This document shows, piece by piece, positions 7,986 to 17,113 of a stretch of 64,000 bases of DNA (position 1 is its first letter; every line of letters begins with the position of its first letter). The notes beneath the pieces are model-generated. The model made no database searches, was not told the DNA's origin, and was given only the letters and a program-made list of their open reading frames with translations. Made by a program: the position numbers and the translations under genes. The DNA lies in the NCBI RefSeq assembly GCF_020171805.1, contig NZ_JAIVAF010000004.1, positions 248,001-312,000 of the forward strand, written 5' to 3'. Source of the DNA: Guptibacillus algicola (lineage in GTDB: Bacteria; Bacillota; Bacilli; Bacillales; Guptibacillaceae).

Positions 7986-9377
7986 ATGGAAATTACACAT
8001 AATCCGAACCTGCTCTGGTTTGTCGTCGCTTATGGCGCTCTCATGGTTGGTTTAGGAATTTACTTTTCTAAGAAGGTTTCGAGTAGTGAGGATTTTATTC
8101 TTGCTGGAAAAGGACTCGGAGCACTCGTACTTACGGGTACCCTATTAGCAACATGGACAGGTAGTGGAAGTATATCTGGTGGGGAAACGTCTATGGCGTA
8201 CAGCTATGGTATTATCCCAGCATTTTTGATGGCGATTCCAACACTAATTGGTATCGGAACCCTATACCTCATCGCTCCACGAATTCGTGCATTTGGTAAA
8301 TATACTGTTTCTTCTATCCTTGAAGAAAAGTATGGCCAATTCGCTCGTATGCTTGCCGGAATCATTATTATCCTTGCGTATGTAGGTATCGTTTCTTATC
8401 AAATGAAAGGCTTTGGATTTATTCTTAATTTAACAACAGGAATTTCAGTTGAACTCGGAACAATAGTCGGAGCCGCTCTTATTATTTTTCTTGCAACAAT
8501 TGGAGGACTTCGTTCCGTAGCTCCAACTGATGCGATCAGCGCAATCTTGATGGTAGTCGGTCTTGGTGTTACACTACCGACCATTTTCGTTGTTGCTGGT
8601 GGTTGGGATGAAATTATTGCAAATGTACCGAGTGACCACCTAACGTTTAGTGGACAATTATCAAATATTCAATTGCTTGGATTTTTGCTGCCGTCACTAT
8701 TCTTATTACTTGCAGACCAGAACATGTATCAACGTCTGGCATCTTCAAGCGGAGATAAGTCGTCAAAGCGAGCACAAATCGGCTGGCTTGTTGCGATGTT
8801 ACTCATTTCACCTACAATTGCATTAATTGCATTCGCTTCACGTTCAATCTTTCCTGACATCGATCCAGGAATGGCCCTAATGGCGACAACAGTTGCCATG
8901 CCGACTGTAGTTGGTGGTATTCTTTTAACTGCTGCTACTGCATTTATTATTACAACTGGTAACTCGTATCTATTGTCAGCTGCAACGAACGTAACGTATG
9001 ATATTGTTGGGAAGTACGTCAAAAAAGACGCGACAGATCGTCAACTGTTGAACATGACAAAGTGGTTCATCGTTATTCTAGGTGTGCTTGCTTATGTCAT
9101 CATTAGCTTTTTCCCAACAGTCTTGTCCGTTCAAATGTATGCCTACACAGTATACGGAGCAGGAATTACACCTGCCGTACTAGCCGTTTTCTTCTGGAAA
9201 CGCGTGAACTATTACGGTGGTATTTCTTCCATGATCGCAGGTGTTGTAACGACACTTGTCTGGGAGATTCCTTTAGCAAGACCGTTTGATCTGAACAGTG
9301 TTCTCTTTGCCGTACCAGTCGCAGTCATCGTACTGATCGTCGTGACTCTCGCGACTTCGAAAGGTAAGCAAGAATAA
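7986..9377 (+). CDS. Sodium:solute symporter (SSS family)
   Basis: 463 residues with about 13 hydrophobic membrane segments and the SSS-type core: SSEDFILAGKGLGALVLTG after the first helix, TWTGSGSISGGETSMAYSYG in the second, and ATIGGLRSVAPTDAISAILM in the middle, where the family sodium-site motif (GGLxAVxxTDxxQ) lies. It probably imports a small organic solute by sodium cotransport. The next gene, 37 bases on, encodes an Xaa-Pro-type peptidase, hinting at a proline, peptide or amino acid substrate; this is inference from context. Confidence 0.88.
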   Translation: MEITHNPNLLWFVVAYGALMVGLGIYFSKKVSSSEDFILAGKGLGALVLTGTLLATWTGSGSISGGETSMAYSYGIIPAFLMAIPTLIGIGTLYLIAPRIRAFGKYTVSSILEEKYGQFARMLAGIIIILAYVGIVSYQMKGFGFILNLTTGISVELGTIVGAALIIFLATIGGLRSVAPTDAISAILMVVGLGVTLPTIFVVAGGWDEIIANVPSDHLTFSGQLSNIQLLGFLLPSLFLLLADQNMYQRLASSSGDKSSKRAQIGWLVAMLLISPTIALIAFASRSIFPDIDPGMALMATTVAMPTVVGGILLTAATAFIITTGNSYLLSAATNVTYDIVGKYVKKDATDRQLLNMTKWFIVILGVLAYVIISFFPTVLSVQMYAYTVYGAGITPAVLAVFFWKRVNYYGGISSMIAGVVTTLVWEIPLARPFDLNSVLFAVPVAVIVLIVVTLATSKGKQE

Positions 9378-9414
9378 GTAAGAAACAGAATACCGTCAAA
9401 AGGTTGTGGTCCTA

Positions 9415-10518
9415 ATGAATCAACGATTAGTTAATTTCTCTAACTGGCTTAAGGAAACTGGACAAACATTCGCATTTGTTCATACTCCTTCGAACGTCTT
9501 TTATTTATCAGGTTTCCATACAGACCCACACGAGCGTCTATTAGGTCTGTTTGTGTTCCCTGATCAAGATCCATTCCTCGTTACACCTGGCATGGAAGTC
9601 TCTCAAGCAAGAGATGCAGGATGGAAGCATGACATTATCGGCCATGGAGATGCTGATAACCCATGGGATCTTATCCATACTGCTCTAAAAGAAAGAGGTA
9701 TAACTGAAGCAAACCAGGTTGCGATTGAAAAAGTAACGCTAGCATATGAGCGTGCGGAAGAAATCATGCATCGCTACCCCGGACTAACGTTCACAAGTGC
9801 TGAAGAAAAACTTAATGAGCTTCGCTTAATTAAAGATGATCAAGAGCTAAAAGTACTTCGTGAAGCTGCAGAGCTTGCTGATTTCGGTGTTGAAACTGGT
9901 ATTAAAGCTCTTCGTGAAGGTGTAACTGAGATGGAAGTCCTTGCAACGATCGAATACGAACTGAAGAAGAAAGGCATTCGCGAAATGTCATTCTCAACAA
10001 TGGTGCTATTCGGTGAAAAAGCTGGACAACCACACGGAAACCCTGGAGATCGTAAGCTTAAAAAAGGCGATCTCGTTTTATTCGACCTCGGTGTTGTTCA
10101 TAATGGCTATTGCTCAGACATCACTCGAACAGTTGCTTACAAAGAAGTGAATGAAAAGCAAAAAGAAATCTACGATATCGTTTTAAATGCACAGCTTGAA
10201 ACGCTAAACATTTCAAAGCCAGGGACTCGCCTCGGTGACTTGGATAAGAAAGCTCGTGACATCATCACTAACGGAGGATATGGCGATCACTTCCCTCACC
10301 GAATTGGACACGGAATCGGCATTGAAGTACACGAATATCCATCCATGAGCGAAAATAACGATCACACTCTACAAGAAGGCATGACCTACACGATTGAACC
10401 TGGTATTTATGTACCTGAAATCGGTGGCGTACGTATTGAAGATGATGTCCTCGTTACGGCTGATGGTTATGAAACGTTAACAAAATTTCCAAAAGAACTT
10501 CAGATTGTAGGAAATTAA
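9415..10518 (+). CDS. M24 family Xaa-Pro peptidase (aminopeptidase P / prolidase-like)
   Basis: 367 residues in the usual two-domain layout: an N-terminal creatinase-type domain (to about 125) and a C-terminal pita-bread metallopeptidase domain. All five metal ligands are visible: Asp in VLFDLGVVHNG, Asp in YCSDITRTV, His in HRIGHGIGIEVHE, Glu in YTIEPGIYVP and Glu in VRIEDDVLV. It should cleave Xaa-Pro bonds of short peptides in the cytoplasm. GTG at 9406 opens the frame, but AAAGG at 9399-9403 favours ATG 9415. It is co-oriented with the symporter and ends at a strong terminator. Confidence 0.9.
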   Translation: MNQRLVNFSNWLKETGQTFAFVHTPSNVFYLSGFHTDPHERLLGLFVFPDQDPFLVTPGMEVSQARDAGWKHDIIGHGDADNPWDLIHTALKERGITEANQVAIEKVTLAYERAEEIMHRYPGLTFTSAEEKLNELRLIKDDQELKVLREAAELADFGVETGIKALREGVTEMEVLATIEYELKKKGIREMSFSTMVLFGEKAGQPHGNPGDRKLKKGDLVLFDLGVVHNGYCSDITRTVAYKEVNEKQKEIYDIVLNAQLETLNISKPGTRLGDLDKKARDIITNGGYGDHFPHRIGHGIGIEVHEYPSMSENNDHTLQEGMTYTIEPGIYVPEIGGVRIEDDVLVTADGYETLTKFPKELQIVGN

Positions 10519-10524
10519 ATGAAA

Positions 10525-10557
10525 AAGGAACGGCTCCAATGGAGCCGTTCCTTTTTA
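10525..10557 (+). terminator. Intrinsic terminator after the Xaa-Pro peptidase gene
   Basis: Arms GGAACGGCTCC / GGAGCCGTTCC followed by TTTTT; it can also stop the convergent subtilase transcript. Confidence 0.85.
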
Positions 10558-10564
10558 TAACCTA

Positions 10565-11896
10565 TTATTTTGTTGCAGCCTGTTGTACCGCTTTGTATGC
10601 ATCCACGTAGCCTGCACCAACTTCATGATACTCATAACCAGACATTGGCTCAGCCGTTTGTTCAAGAAGACTAAGTGCTTCATCTGGTGAAAGATCTGTT
10701 GCAGCTTCTTCCATTAGCGCAATGATCCCAGAAATATGTGGTGTCGCCATGCTTGTTCCACTAGAAGTCGTGTAGAACGGAATGTATTCAGGGTCAATGT
10801 AGTTAACGTCCTTCGTTGTACCAAGAGCGTTGATGACAACCCCAGTAGAAGATTTCGTCGCTACGATATCAACACCTGGTGCTGTGATATCAGGGTGTAG
10901 AAGGTTGTCCCCCGGTACACCTCTTGAAGAAAAGTCAGCAAGTTGCTTGTCTTTCGTTCCAGCAGCTACAGAAATAACCCAAGGAGCTGCAGAATAAGGA
11001 TTTAGCGTATCATTTTCTGGTCCTTCATTACCTGCTGCGAACGTTACAGTGATACCATTATCATGAGCAGTTTTACTTGCTACGTTAATCGGAGAATTAG
11101 GGTCATACTCACCTGTAGTTCCCCAACTGTTACTTACAACGTCGATTCCATACTTCTCTTGATTTTCAATAACATAATTGAAGCTTTCAAGTGCCCAAAG
11201 AATGCTGATTGCTTCACCAGCACCGATTCCTACTAATTTCGCATCAGGAGCAACGCCACTATACAGACCGTCACTCGCTGTACCATTACCAGCAATCGTT
11301 CCAGCTACGTGAGTACCGTGACCTGAAGTTGTATCCGTATTCGGTACATTTTCAAGATAGAGAGATTCTCCACCGAAAATGCTTCCTCCAACTAACATCT
11401 TCACATTTTGAACAACCTTGTCACCCATCGGAAGGTCTGGATGCGTTGCATCGATTCCGCTATCGATAACGGCAACTGTCGTACCCTTACCAGTATAGCC
11501 GAGGTCGTTCCAAACTTTCTCTGCACCGATAAGCTTACGGCTATCCTTCATTAGATAATCTAGCTCTTTGTTTTTATAGATTCCAAGAGCATTCAATCCG
11601 CTGTCTAATAAAGAATTGATTTCTAGAGCCGTACCAGAAACTCCTACAACAGGAATTTCACTGAACGTTTTAACGGATAGTCCAAATGATTTTAACTTAT
11701 CCAATTGTTCAACTGTAGGCATGCTGTCATATGTAATGATGGCCTCTACTTCACTAAAGTTTGTAATATTAGCTAGTAAATTCGTTAACGCCTGATCAAC
11801 TTTTAATGAGCTAGCTTCTGCTGGCTTCATTTGCCCTGGTATTACCATGGCTGCAATCAATAACACAATTAACGCGATCTTGTTGAAGAATTTCAT
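10565..11896 (-). CDS. Secreted subtilisin-like serine protease (S8 family)
   Basis: 443 residues: a signal peptide (residues 1-28, cleavage probably after PAEA), a pro-region (about 30-110) resembling inhibitor I9, then an S8 catalytic domain. The triad is in VIDSGIDATHPDL (Asp), SGHGTHVAGTIAGN (His) and SGTSMATPHISG (Ser); the oxyanion Asn is in FAAGNEGPEN. There is no C-terminal anchor or repeat domain, so the mature protease is probably released into the medium. ATG follows GGAGG at good spacing. It is monocistronic. Confidence 0.92.
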   Translation of the reverse strand: MKFFNKIALIVLLIAAMVIPGQMKPAEASSLKVDQALTNLLANITNFSEVEAIITYDSMPTVEQLDKLKSFGLSVKTFSEIPVVGVSGTALEINSLLDSGLNALGIYKNKELDYLMKDSRKLIGAEKVWNDLGYTGKGTTVAVIDSGIDATHPDLPMGDKVVQNVKMLVGGSIFGGESLYLENVPNTDTTSGHGTHVAGTIAGNGTASDGLYSGVAPDAKLVGIGAGEAISILWALESFNYVIENQEKYGIDVVSNSWGTTGEYDPNSPINVASKTAHDNGITVTFAAGNEGPENDTLNPYSAAPWVISVAAGTKDKQLADFSSRGVPGDNLLHPDITAPGVDIVATKSSTGVVINALGTTKDVNYIDPEYIPFYTTSSGTSMATPHISGIIALMEEAATDLSPDEALSLLEQTAEPMSGYEYHEVGAGYVDAYKAVQQAATK

Positions 11897-12070
11897 TGAA
11901 TACCTCCATCAACACGAATTTGCACTTCATTGTGAGTGCCTATTCTAAATGATAAAGGAGATCATACCTTTTTTGTATTGGGAAAGTTCAGATAATTACC
12001 CTTGATAAAGTCTCTATATAAAGCTTTTATTTCCCAACAACCTAAAGTTTTCCTATTATATGTATATGTA

Positions 12071-12097
12071 AAAAGCACCTCCTTTAGGAAGGTGCTT
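12071..12097 (-). terminator. Terminator after the minus-strand methyltransferase gene
   Basis: Arms AAGCACCT / AGGTGCTT eight bases beyond the stop, followed on the minus strand by TTTTT. Confidence 0.75.
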
Positions 12098-12104
12098 CAT
12101 CCCT

Positions 12105-12662
12105 TTACATAACAGCTGATACTCCGTATACAGCTTCATGAAAATCATGTACTTCTGGTTCTAGTCCGTTATCGATAAAAATTTGTTTCATTGTCTCTGA
12201 TGACATTCGCTCGTGGACAGGTGGCCCCATATCCATCTCGATTTTTTCCCACTCGAGCACAAGTAGTCTTTGTCTTGGCTTAATAATCCGCTTGAATTCA
12301 GCGAAAGCTTTCGTCAAGTCAGGAACTTCATGAAGCACAAAGGCTGCGATCGCTTTATCAACCGTGTGGTCTGGCAACTGAATATCTTCTAAATCACTTA
12401 CGACGTATTCTATATTATCATGAGCTGAAGCACGTTTTTCTAGAAGATCTAGCATCTGCTTTTCGATATCCACTGCATACACCTTTTGTACCGCTTCAGC
12501 TACTGGCAAAGTAAAATAACCATTCCCAGCGCCGAAATCAGCTACATGATCTGTGTTCTTCAAATGAAGAGTAGATATGACTTCTTCAGGAGAAATGATT
12601 TCCTTCCGCTTTGGATCAAGAAGCCGATCCGCCTTACCAGGTTTAAATCGTTTTCCAGTCAT
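12105..12662 (-). CDS. Class I SAM-dependent methyltransferase
   Basis: 185 residues with the Rossmann methyltransferase fold: motif I VADFGAGNGYFTLPVAE, motif II VYAVDIEKQMLDLLEKRA, then VVSDLEDIQLPDHTVDKAI and VLHEVPDLTKAF. The substrate is unknown; relatives are annotated ubiquinone/menaquinone-type or arsenite-type methyltransferases, but no arsenic Cys set is present. A frame extension to 12698 exists, but AAGGAGG eight bases before ATG 12662 fixes the start. Confidence 0.85.
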   Translation of the reverse strand: MTGKRFKPGKADRLLDPKRKEIISPEEVISTLHLKNTDHVADFGAGNGYFTLPVAEAVQKVYAVDIEKQMLDLLEKRASAHDNIEYVVSDLEDIQLPDHTVDKAIAAFVLHEVPDLTKAFAEFKRIIKPRQRLLVLEWEKIEMDMGPPVHERMSSETMKQIFIDNGLEPEVHDFHEAVYGVSAVM

Positions 12663-12776
12663 AAGATGTACCTCCTTAGGGATAGTAGTTAAAGTCATCC
12701 GAATTCAATTATTATACCACGCCAATATAAAAAAGCGCTCACTGCTACAATACAGGAACGCTTAATGATTAAAGAT

Positions 12777-13412
12777 TTATAAATATTCTTCGTGCGGTGC
12801 ATTTTCTGGTTTGAGCATATAATACATTGGATAAGCCCTTGTGTACCACAATTGAATCACGGGTCCAAGAAACAGTACGAGTACGACTGTACCTATACCA
12901 ACAGGACCTCCGATCAATACAGCAAGTGTCGCGACAGCTACTGCAACTAGTGTTTGTCCCATACGGAGACTGACATTAAATCGTGCGCTGACTGCGAGAA
13001 ACAATTGATCGACTGGTGCTCGTGGAAATTGCGGCAAGATATAAATTGCGACACCAAGTCCAATCGTGAACATTCCAAGTCCAAGTGTAAGAGCTTTTAC
13101 GACAACTGGTGCTGCTGACAAATTAACAGAAGCAAATACGATTTCTAACCAAAAGTCGAGAATAAAGCTTTCAAGAAAAACAGGCAAAAGCGCCTTGAAT
13201 TCAGGATTTTGCTTCATTAACCACCCATTCAAAAAGATGATTAGAAATTGAAATACACCATACCAAAAACCAACAGTTAATCCAAATAGGTCCGAAACTC
13301 CAATAAAAAAGGATGTCCAGAACCCTGCTCCAATGGTAGCGTGAATAATTAGTGCTACACCAAAGAAGTTTATGAACATACCTAGAAGGTAAACCGTAAT
13401 ACGATAAGCCAT
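12777..13412 (-). CDS. YczE/YitT-type integral membrane protein
   Basis: 211 residues with about five membrane helices. The segments NFFGVALIIHATIGAGFW and LPQFPRAPVDQLFLAVSARF resemble the YczE/YyaS family, whose B. subtilis YczE is needed for surfactin/bacillomycin-type peptide synthesis by an unknown mechanism. The function here is unknown. GGAGGG before ATG 13412 sets the start; the upstream frame to 13511 lacks such a site. Confidence 0.8.
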   Translation of the reverse strand: MAYRITVYLLGMFINFFGVALIIHATIGAGFWTSFFIGVSDLFGLTVGFWYGVFQFLIIFLNGWLMKQNPEFKALLPVFLESFILDFWLEIVFASVNLSAAPVVVKALTLGLGMFTIGLGVAIYILPQFPRAPVDQLFLAVSARFNVSLRMGQTLVAVAVATLAVLIGGPVGIGTVVLVLFLGPVIQLWYTRAYPMYYMLKPENAPHEEYL

Positions 13413-13543
13413 TACGATTCCCTCCCTTCCTCTAAGTTTAAAAACTTGATAACAGAGGCTGTTCTCAAAATTTTCGTTCCCCATTTTATTAGCGATGAAG
13501 TTACACGTCAATCATTTTAACTATAATAAAATATGGAAAAAAC

Positions 13544-13576
13544 AAAAGGTGCTACCTCCTGTAAGGTAGCACCTTT
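13544..13576 (-). terminator. Terminator of the RsbR-like gene
   Basis: Arms AAAGGTGCTACC / GGTAGCACCTTT, followed on the minus strand by a T-rich run, eight bases after the stop. Confidence 0.8.
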
Positions 13577-13584
13577 GTTCACTT

Positions 13585-14397
13585 CTATAAGATATGTTTT
13601 GCCAATGCTTGCTTTAACGTGCTATGTGTTTGAACACCTTTAAATTCGATTCCTAACGATACCATCGTCATCGCTACTTCTGGTCTTATGCCAGCTAAAA
13701 TACCTTTAACCCCAATTAATTCTAAGGAATCAATGATTTTGAATATATTGTTCGCAACCATCGTATCAACGATTGTTACTCCTGAAAGATCGATAAACAA
13801 ATGAGTTAGGTTCTTAGAAGTTGCTCCTTCAAGAGACTTCTCCAATATTAGGCTAGCACGATACGTATCGATATCTCCTATAATAGGTAGAATCGCAACG
13901 CCTTCTAGTATAGGAACGATGGGAGCCGACAGCTCAAGGAACGATTCCCGCGCTTTATTGATATTATCTTTATACGCTTCTACATATGCAGTGCTGTACG
14001 CATACACTACATGATCTAAAAGTGGATCAATAATGCGTGCTACTTTAAAAATCGTTTTTAAAGATACGCCTTCTTCATTGCTGATTTCTTCAATCTTACT
14101 CCAGATCATATTCCTAAATTCAGAGGTGTTCTTTAGAGATTCATCCAGCTCTACTTCCAAACGTACAGCTAGTTCTCCTGTTTGCTTACCCCATTCCTCA
14201 ATGCGAGGTCGTGTTGCATCATACCCATACTTAAAACCGTCCGCAAACAACTGTAATAACTCTACCCTTAAGCGCAATGCCTCTTGCGGTTCACTCGTGT
14301 CAGAAGTTAGTCCCTTTGCCATTTCTAGCTTTGACTCTTCTAACTTTCTTCCTATTAACAACACTTCTTCTTTAAGAATCGGTTCGTTTACAGGCAT
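13585..14397 (-). CDS. RsbR-type STAS-domain stressosome protein
   Basis: 270 residues: an N-terminal non-heme-globin-like sensor region (about 1-150, helical) and a C-terminal STAS domain (about 155-265). STAS signature segments are ILPIIGDIDTYRASL, FIDLSGVTIVDTMVANNIF and GVKGILAGIRPEVAMTMVSL, which align with the regions of B. subtilis RsbRA holding the two Thr phosphorylated by RsbT. RsbR paralogues build the 1.8-MDa stressosome with RsbS that controls sigma-B. No rsbS, rsbT or sigB lies beside it, so it is an unlinked paralogue like YkoB/YojH/YqhA. Confidence 0.88.
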   Translation of the reverse strand: MPVNEPILKEEVLLIGRKLEESKLEMAKGLTSDTSEPQEALRLRVELLQLFADGFKYGYDATRPRIEEWGKQTGELAVRLEVELDESLKNTSEFRNMIWSKIEEISNEEGVSLKTIFKVARIIDPLLDHVVYAYSTAYVEAYKDNINKARESFLELSAPIVPILEGVAILPIIGDIDTYRASLILEKSLEGATSKNLTHLFIDLSGVTIVDTMVANNIFKIIDSLELIGVKGILAGIRPEVAMTMVSLGIEFKGVQTHSTLKQALAKHIL

Positions 14398-14585
14398 TTG
14401 ATCATACCTCCGAATAATAGTTTAAAAAATATATGATAAAAAAAACTATACAAGCTTACATTACCATGTTTAATGAAAGTAAAATACTATAAATATATTC
14501 GAGGGCGCTAATCACCTTTAGGTACGTTGATCACGCTAGGCTTATAATTAGGTCCGTACATCATCGAGTTTTTTCACTTTGATAC

Positions 14586-14613
14586 TTGCATTATTTTTCT
14601 CACGTGTTATACT
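14586..14613 (+). promoter_or_regulatory. Candidate promoter of the cold-shock gene
   Basis: TTGCAT (14586-14591) and TATACT (14608-14613) separated by 16 bases. Transcription from here would give a leader of roughly 120 bases, typical of cold-shock mRNAs. Confidence 0.5.
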
Positions 14614-14741
14614 AGGGTTAATTATTGTTGTTCGGGTCAATGATTAGTTTAGAATAAGCTCCTTAAGCGACCTTACATCTTGAATCATTATGTAGAGCAG
14701 TAATAGTAATATTTGTGCGAATAGCACTGGAGGAATTACAC
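14614..14741 (+). promoter_or_regulatory. Long 5' leader of cold-shock mRNA
   Basis: About 125 non-coding bases between the predicted -10 box and the csp start. Bacterial csp leaders fold differently at low temperature and govern mRNA stability and translation; whether this one does so is inferred from length and position only. The ribosome binding site is TGGAGG (14728-14733). Confidence 0.4.
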
Positions 14742-14942
14742 ATGAACAAAGGTACAGTAAAATGGTTTAACGCAGAAAAAGGTTTCGGTTTCATCGAGGT
14801 TGAAGGTGGAGACGACGTATTCGTACATTTCTCTGCAATTCAAGGTGAAGGTTTCAAAACTCTAGAAGAAGGTCAAACAGTTACTTTCGAAACAGAGCAA
14901 GGTAACCGCGGACCACAAGCTACTAACGTTGTTAAAGCGTAA
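14742..14942 (+). CDS. Cold-shock protein (CspA/CspB family RNA chaperone)
   Basis: 66 residues forming a single five-stranded cold-shock domain. RNP1 is [10 protein letters not shown] and RNP2 is [10 protein letters not shown], with the N-terminal [10 protein letters not shown], all standard. It binds single-stranded RNA/DNA and melts secondary structure in the cytoplasm. GTG at 14715 is in frame but lacks a ribosome binding site; TGGAGG is nine bases from ATG 14742. It is monocistronic, with a long leader and a strong terminator. Confidence 0.96.
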   Translation: MNKGTVKWFNAEKGFGFIEVEGGDDVFVHFSAIQGEGFKTLEEGQTVTFETEQGNRGPQATNVVKA

Positions 14943-14954
14943 CTAGTAGTTAAA

Positions 14955-14990
14955 GAAAGCTTTCCCATCTGGGAAAGCTTTTTTGTTTAT
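14955..14990 (+). terminator. Terminator of the cold-shock gene
   Basis: Arms AAAGCTTTCCC / GGGAAAGCTTT followed by TTTTGTTT. Confidence 0.85.
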
Positions 14991-14995
14991 TCTGG

Positions 14996-15021
14996 AAAAG
15001 CACGGCCAAGGCCGTGCTTTT
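14996..15021 (-). terminator. Terminator of the zinc-ribbon MBL gene
   Basis: Perfect palindrome AAAGCACGGCC / GGCCGTGCTTT directly after the minus-strand stop codon, T-flanked. Confidence 0.75.
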
Positions 15022-15831
15022 CTATGTATGAAATAACTTTCCTTCTAAAGCCATAATATATCGTTCGGCTGAACGTTGAACCGCAAGATCCGCATCATTG
15101 TCCACTTTTTTATGGAAGGCATTATAGATTTGCTTAAACGCTAGTGGTTTCACGCGTTCTGCCATATCTCGCACCTTTGAAGCAGGTAAAGGAATCAAGT
15201 TAGGGTAACTGTACATAAAGCTCACCCACTCCTGGTCTGCGACAACTTGAATAATGTCACCAGTTAAAAGTGTACCTCTTCCTTCATCTTCTAAGTGCAA
15301 AACAGCACCACCTTTAAAATGACCACCTAACCGAATGATCTTCGCTCCGGAGCAAAGCTCTAGTTCTTCTCCACTCCAGAACGATAGGTGCTTACTTTCT
15401 CTCATCACCCATTCACGATCATCTTCGTGAATATAGATTGGAACATCAAATGCTTCCGCCCACTCAACTTGTGTTGAGTAATAATGAGGATGCGATAGCG
15501 CAATCGCATCGATTCCTCCTAATTGATGTACCTTTTCGATAGTCTGTTGATCTAAATAAGTGATGCAATCCCACAATACATTCATTTCATTCGCCTGAAC
15601 CAAATAGGCTGTTTGGCCAATTGCAAACGAAGGAGACGTCGTAATGCTATAAAGACCAGGTTTCTCAAGAATAATTTGATTTTGATAGACATCGTCCTTC
15701 ATCTTATCGAGAGTTGTCCACTCTTGTCCATTCGGATTTACATACTGTCTTTCTTCCTTACAGATTGTACAGTACTCGAGATCCTGTTGTGAGTACTGTG
15801 TGCCACAGGTTGTACAGATAACAAGCTCCAT
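15022..15831 (-). CDS. MBL-fold protein with N-terminal zinc ribbon
   Basis: 269 residues. Residues 6-24 form a zinc ribbon (CTTC, then CTIC eleven residues later). The rest follows the metallo-beta-lactamase fold, but the metal motif reads LSHPHYYSTQ, so the usual HxHxDH is reduced to two His without the Asp-His pair; later ligands GGHFKGG and LTGDIIQ are kept. The enzyme is probably a hydrolase of altered metal stoichiometry; the substrate is unknown. Fused zinc ribbons suggest nucleic acid or protein contact, but that is inference. Confidence 0.75.
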   Translation of the reverse strand: MELVICTTCGTQYSQQDLEYCTICKEERQYVNPNGQEWTTLDKMKDDVYQNQIILEKPGLYSITTSPSFAIGQTAYLVQANEMNVLWDCITYLDQQTIEKVHQLGGIDAIALSHPHYYSTQVEWAEAFDVPIYIHEDDREWVMRESKHLSFWSGEELELCSGAKIIRLGGHFKGGAVLHLEDEGRGTLLTGDIIQVVADQEWVSFMYSYPNLIPLPASKVRDMAERVKPLAFKQIYNAFHKKVDNDADLAVQRSAERYIMALEGKLFHT

Positions 15832-15994
15832 TTACTCTCTCCTTCCCTTAACTACAAGGGAATTATAAACTATTTATCCTAATATTACTAATAGAGTGAA
15901 AAATCTTATCTTTTTCTTAACATAAAAAACCTTGTTTATAAGTATGAAAATAGATAGCATAAAAACGGTAAAGATAAATTTGGAGGATGTTCAG

Positions 15995-17113
15995 ATGTCA
16001 GCAAATCAAAATTGGAAAAGACTTTTAGAGATTTTACTTATATCAACTCGTCTAGGGTTAACTTCTTTTGGTGGGCCAGTTGCTCATTTAAGTTATTTTA
16101 AAGAGGAATACATCGATCGAAGAAAGTGGATCGACGAAAAGATGTACGCTGATCTCATTGCGTTATGCCAGTTCCTACCAGGACCTGCAAGTAGTCAGGT
16201 TGGCATCTCAATCGGAATGATCCGAGGAGGGCTTCTTGGGGGAATTCTTTCTTGGATTGGGTTCACACTACCGTCGGTTATCTTCTTAACGATTTTCGCG
16301 ATGCTGTATCAGACGTTTTCATTAGAAGACGCGACATTTATACACAGTTTGAAGGTTGTAGCTGCTGCGGTTGTCCTTCACGCCATTATCGGTTTAAGTA
16401 AGAAACTTACTCCAGACAAAACAAGGATCGCGATTGCACTCGCGTCTGCATTTCTTCTCTTGTTATATCCATCGGCATGGCTACAATTTCTTATTATTGC
16501 AGGATCTGGAGTCTGTGGGTTGTTTTTATTTAAAGGAATGAATGAAAGCGATAGGGTCACTATCCCCATTTCATTTTCTAAGAAAACAGGCTTTTTCTCT
16601 CTCTCGTTACTAGTAGCCATTCTTGTCAGTTCACCTATTCTAGCTAGAATGACAGATAATCGATTGTTCGATTTGTTTGATACATTCTTTCGAGTAGGGG
16701 CTCTCGTCTTTGGTGGCGGGCACGTTGTATTGCCGATGATTGAACGCGAACTCGTTCCGACAGGACTACTTTCTCCCGATCAGTTCTTAGCAGGATATGG
16801 TATGGCTCAGGCTGTACCGGGACCACTCTTCACTTTTTCTAGTTACCTTGGAATGATGATAGAAGGATTTGCAGGAGTCTTAGTTGCAACAGTAGGAATA
16901 TTCCTTCCTTCATTCTTACTAATCATTGCAGCACTACCTTTCCTGAACGAACTAAGGAAGAAACGTTTCTTCCAGAAGATCTTGATGGGTGTTAATGCTA
17001 GTGTTGTTGGTATTTTGCTTGCTGCTTTTTATGATCCTGTCATTAAGAGCTCTATCCTATCAGCTGCCGATTTTGCTCTTGCAGCTATATTGTTCGCATT
17101 GTTGTCCATTTAA
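15995..17113 (+). CDS. chrA: Chromate transporter ChrA, C-terminus cut by an in-frame stop
   Basis: 372 residues, two homologous CHR domains: STRLGLTSFGGPVAHLSYF with CQFLPGPASSQ in the first, FRVGALVFGGGHVVLPMIE with AQAVPGPLFTFSSYLG in the second. This long ChrA type exports chromate across the membrane. The frame stops at TAA 17111-17113, yet the same frame continues for 22 codons (KTPAWLVVIIGVAGGAVLNA...) to a second TAA ending at 17182, which is the usual last membrane helix of the family. The protein is therefore truncated by one helix, or the stop is a recent mutation or sequencing error. GGAGG before ATG 15995 sets the start. Confidence 0.85.
   Translation: MSANQNWKRLLEILLISTRLGLTSFGGPVAHLSYFKEEYIDRRKWIDEKMYADLIALCQFLPGPASSQVGISIGMIRGGLLGGILSWIGFTLPSVIFLTIFAMLYQTFSLEDATFIHSLKVVAAAVVLHAIIGLSKKLTPDKTRIAIALASAFLLLLYPSAWLQFLIIAGSGVCGLFLFKGMNESDRVTIPISFSKKTGFFSLSLLVAILVSSPILARMTDNRLFDLFDTFFRVGALVFGGGHVVLPMIERELVPTGLLSPDQFLAGYGMAQAVPGPLFTFSSYLGMMIEGFAGVLVATVGIFLPSFLLIIAALPFLNELRKKRFFQKILMGVNASVVGILLAAFYDPVIKSSILSAADFALAAILFALLSI

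Noticed and set aside
14033-14401. 122-codon plus-strand frame opposite the RsbR-like gene
   Set aside because: It is antisense to a clear STAS protein, Ser/Asn-rich without a domain, and has no ribosome binding site.
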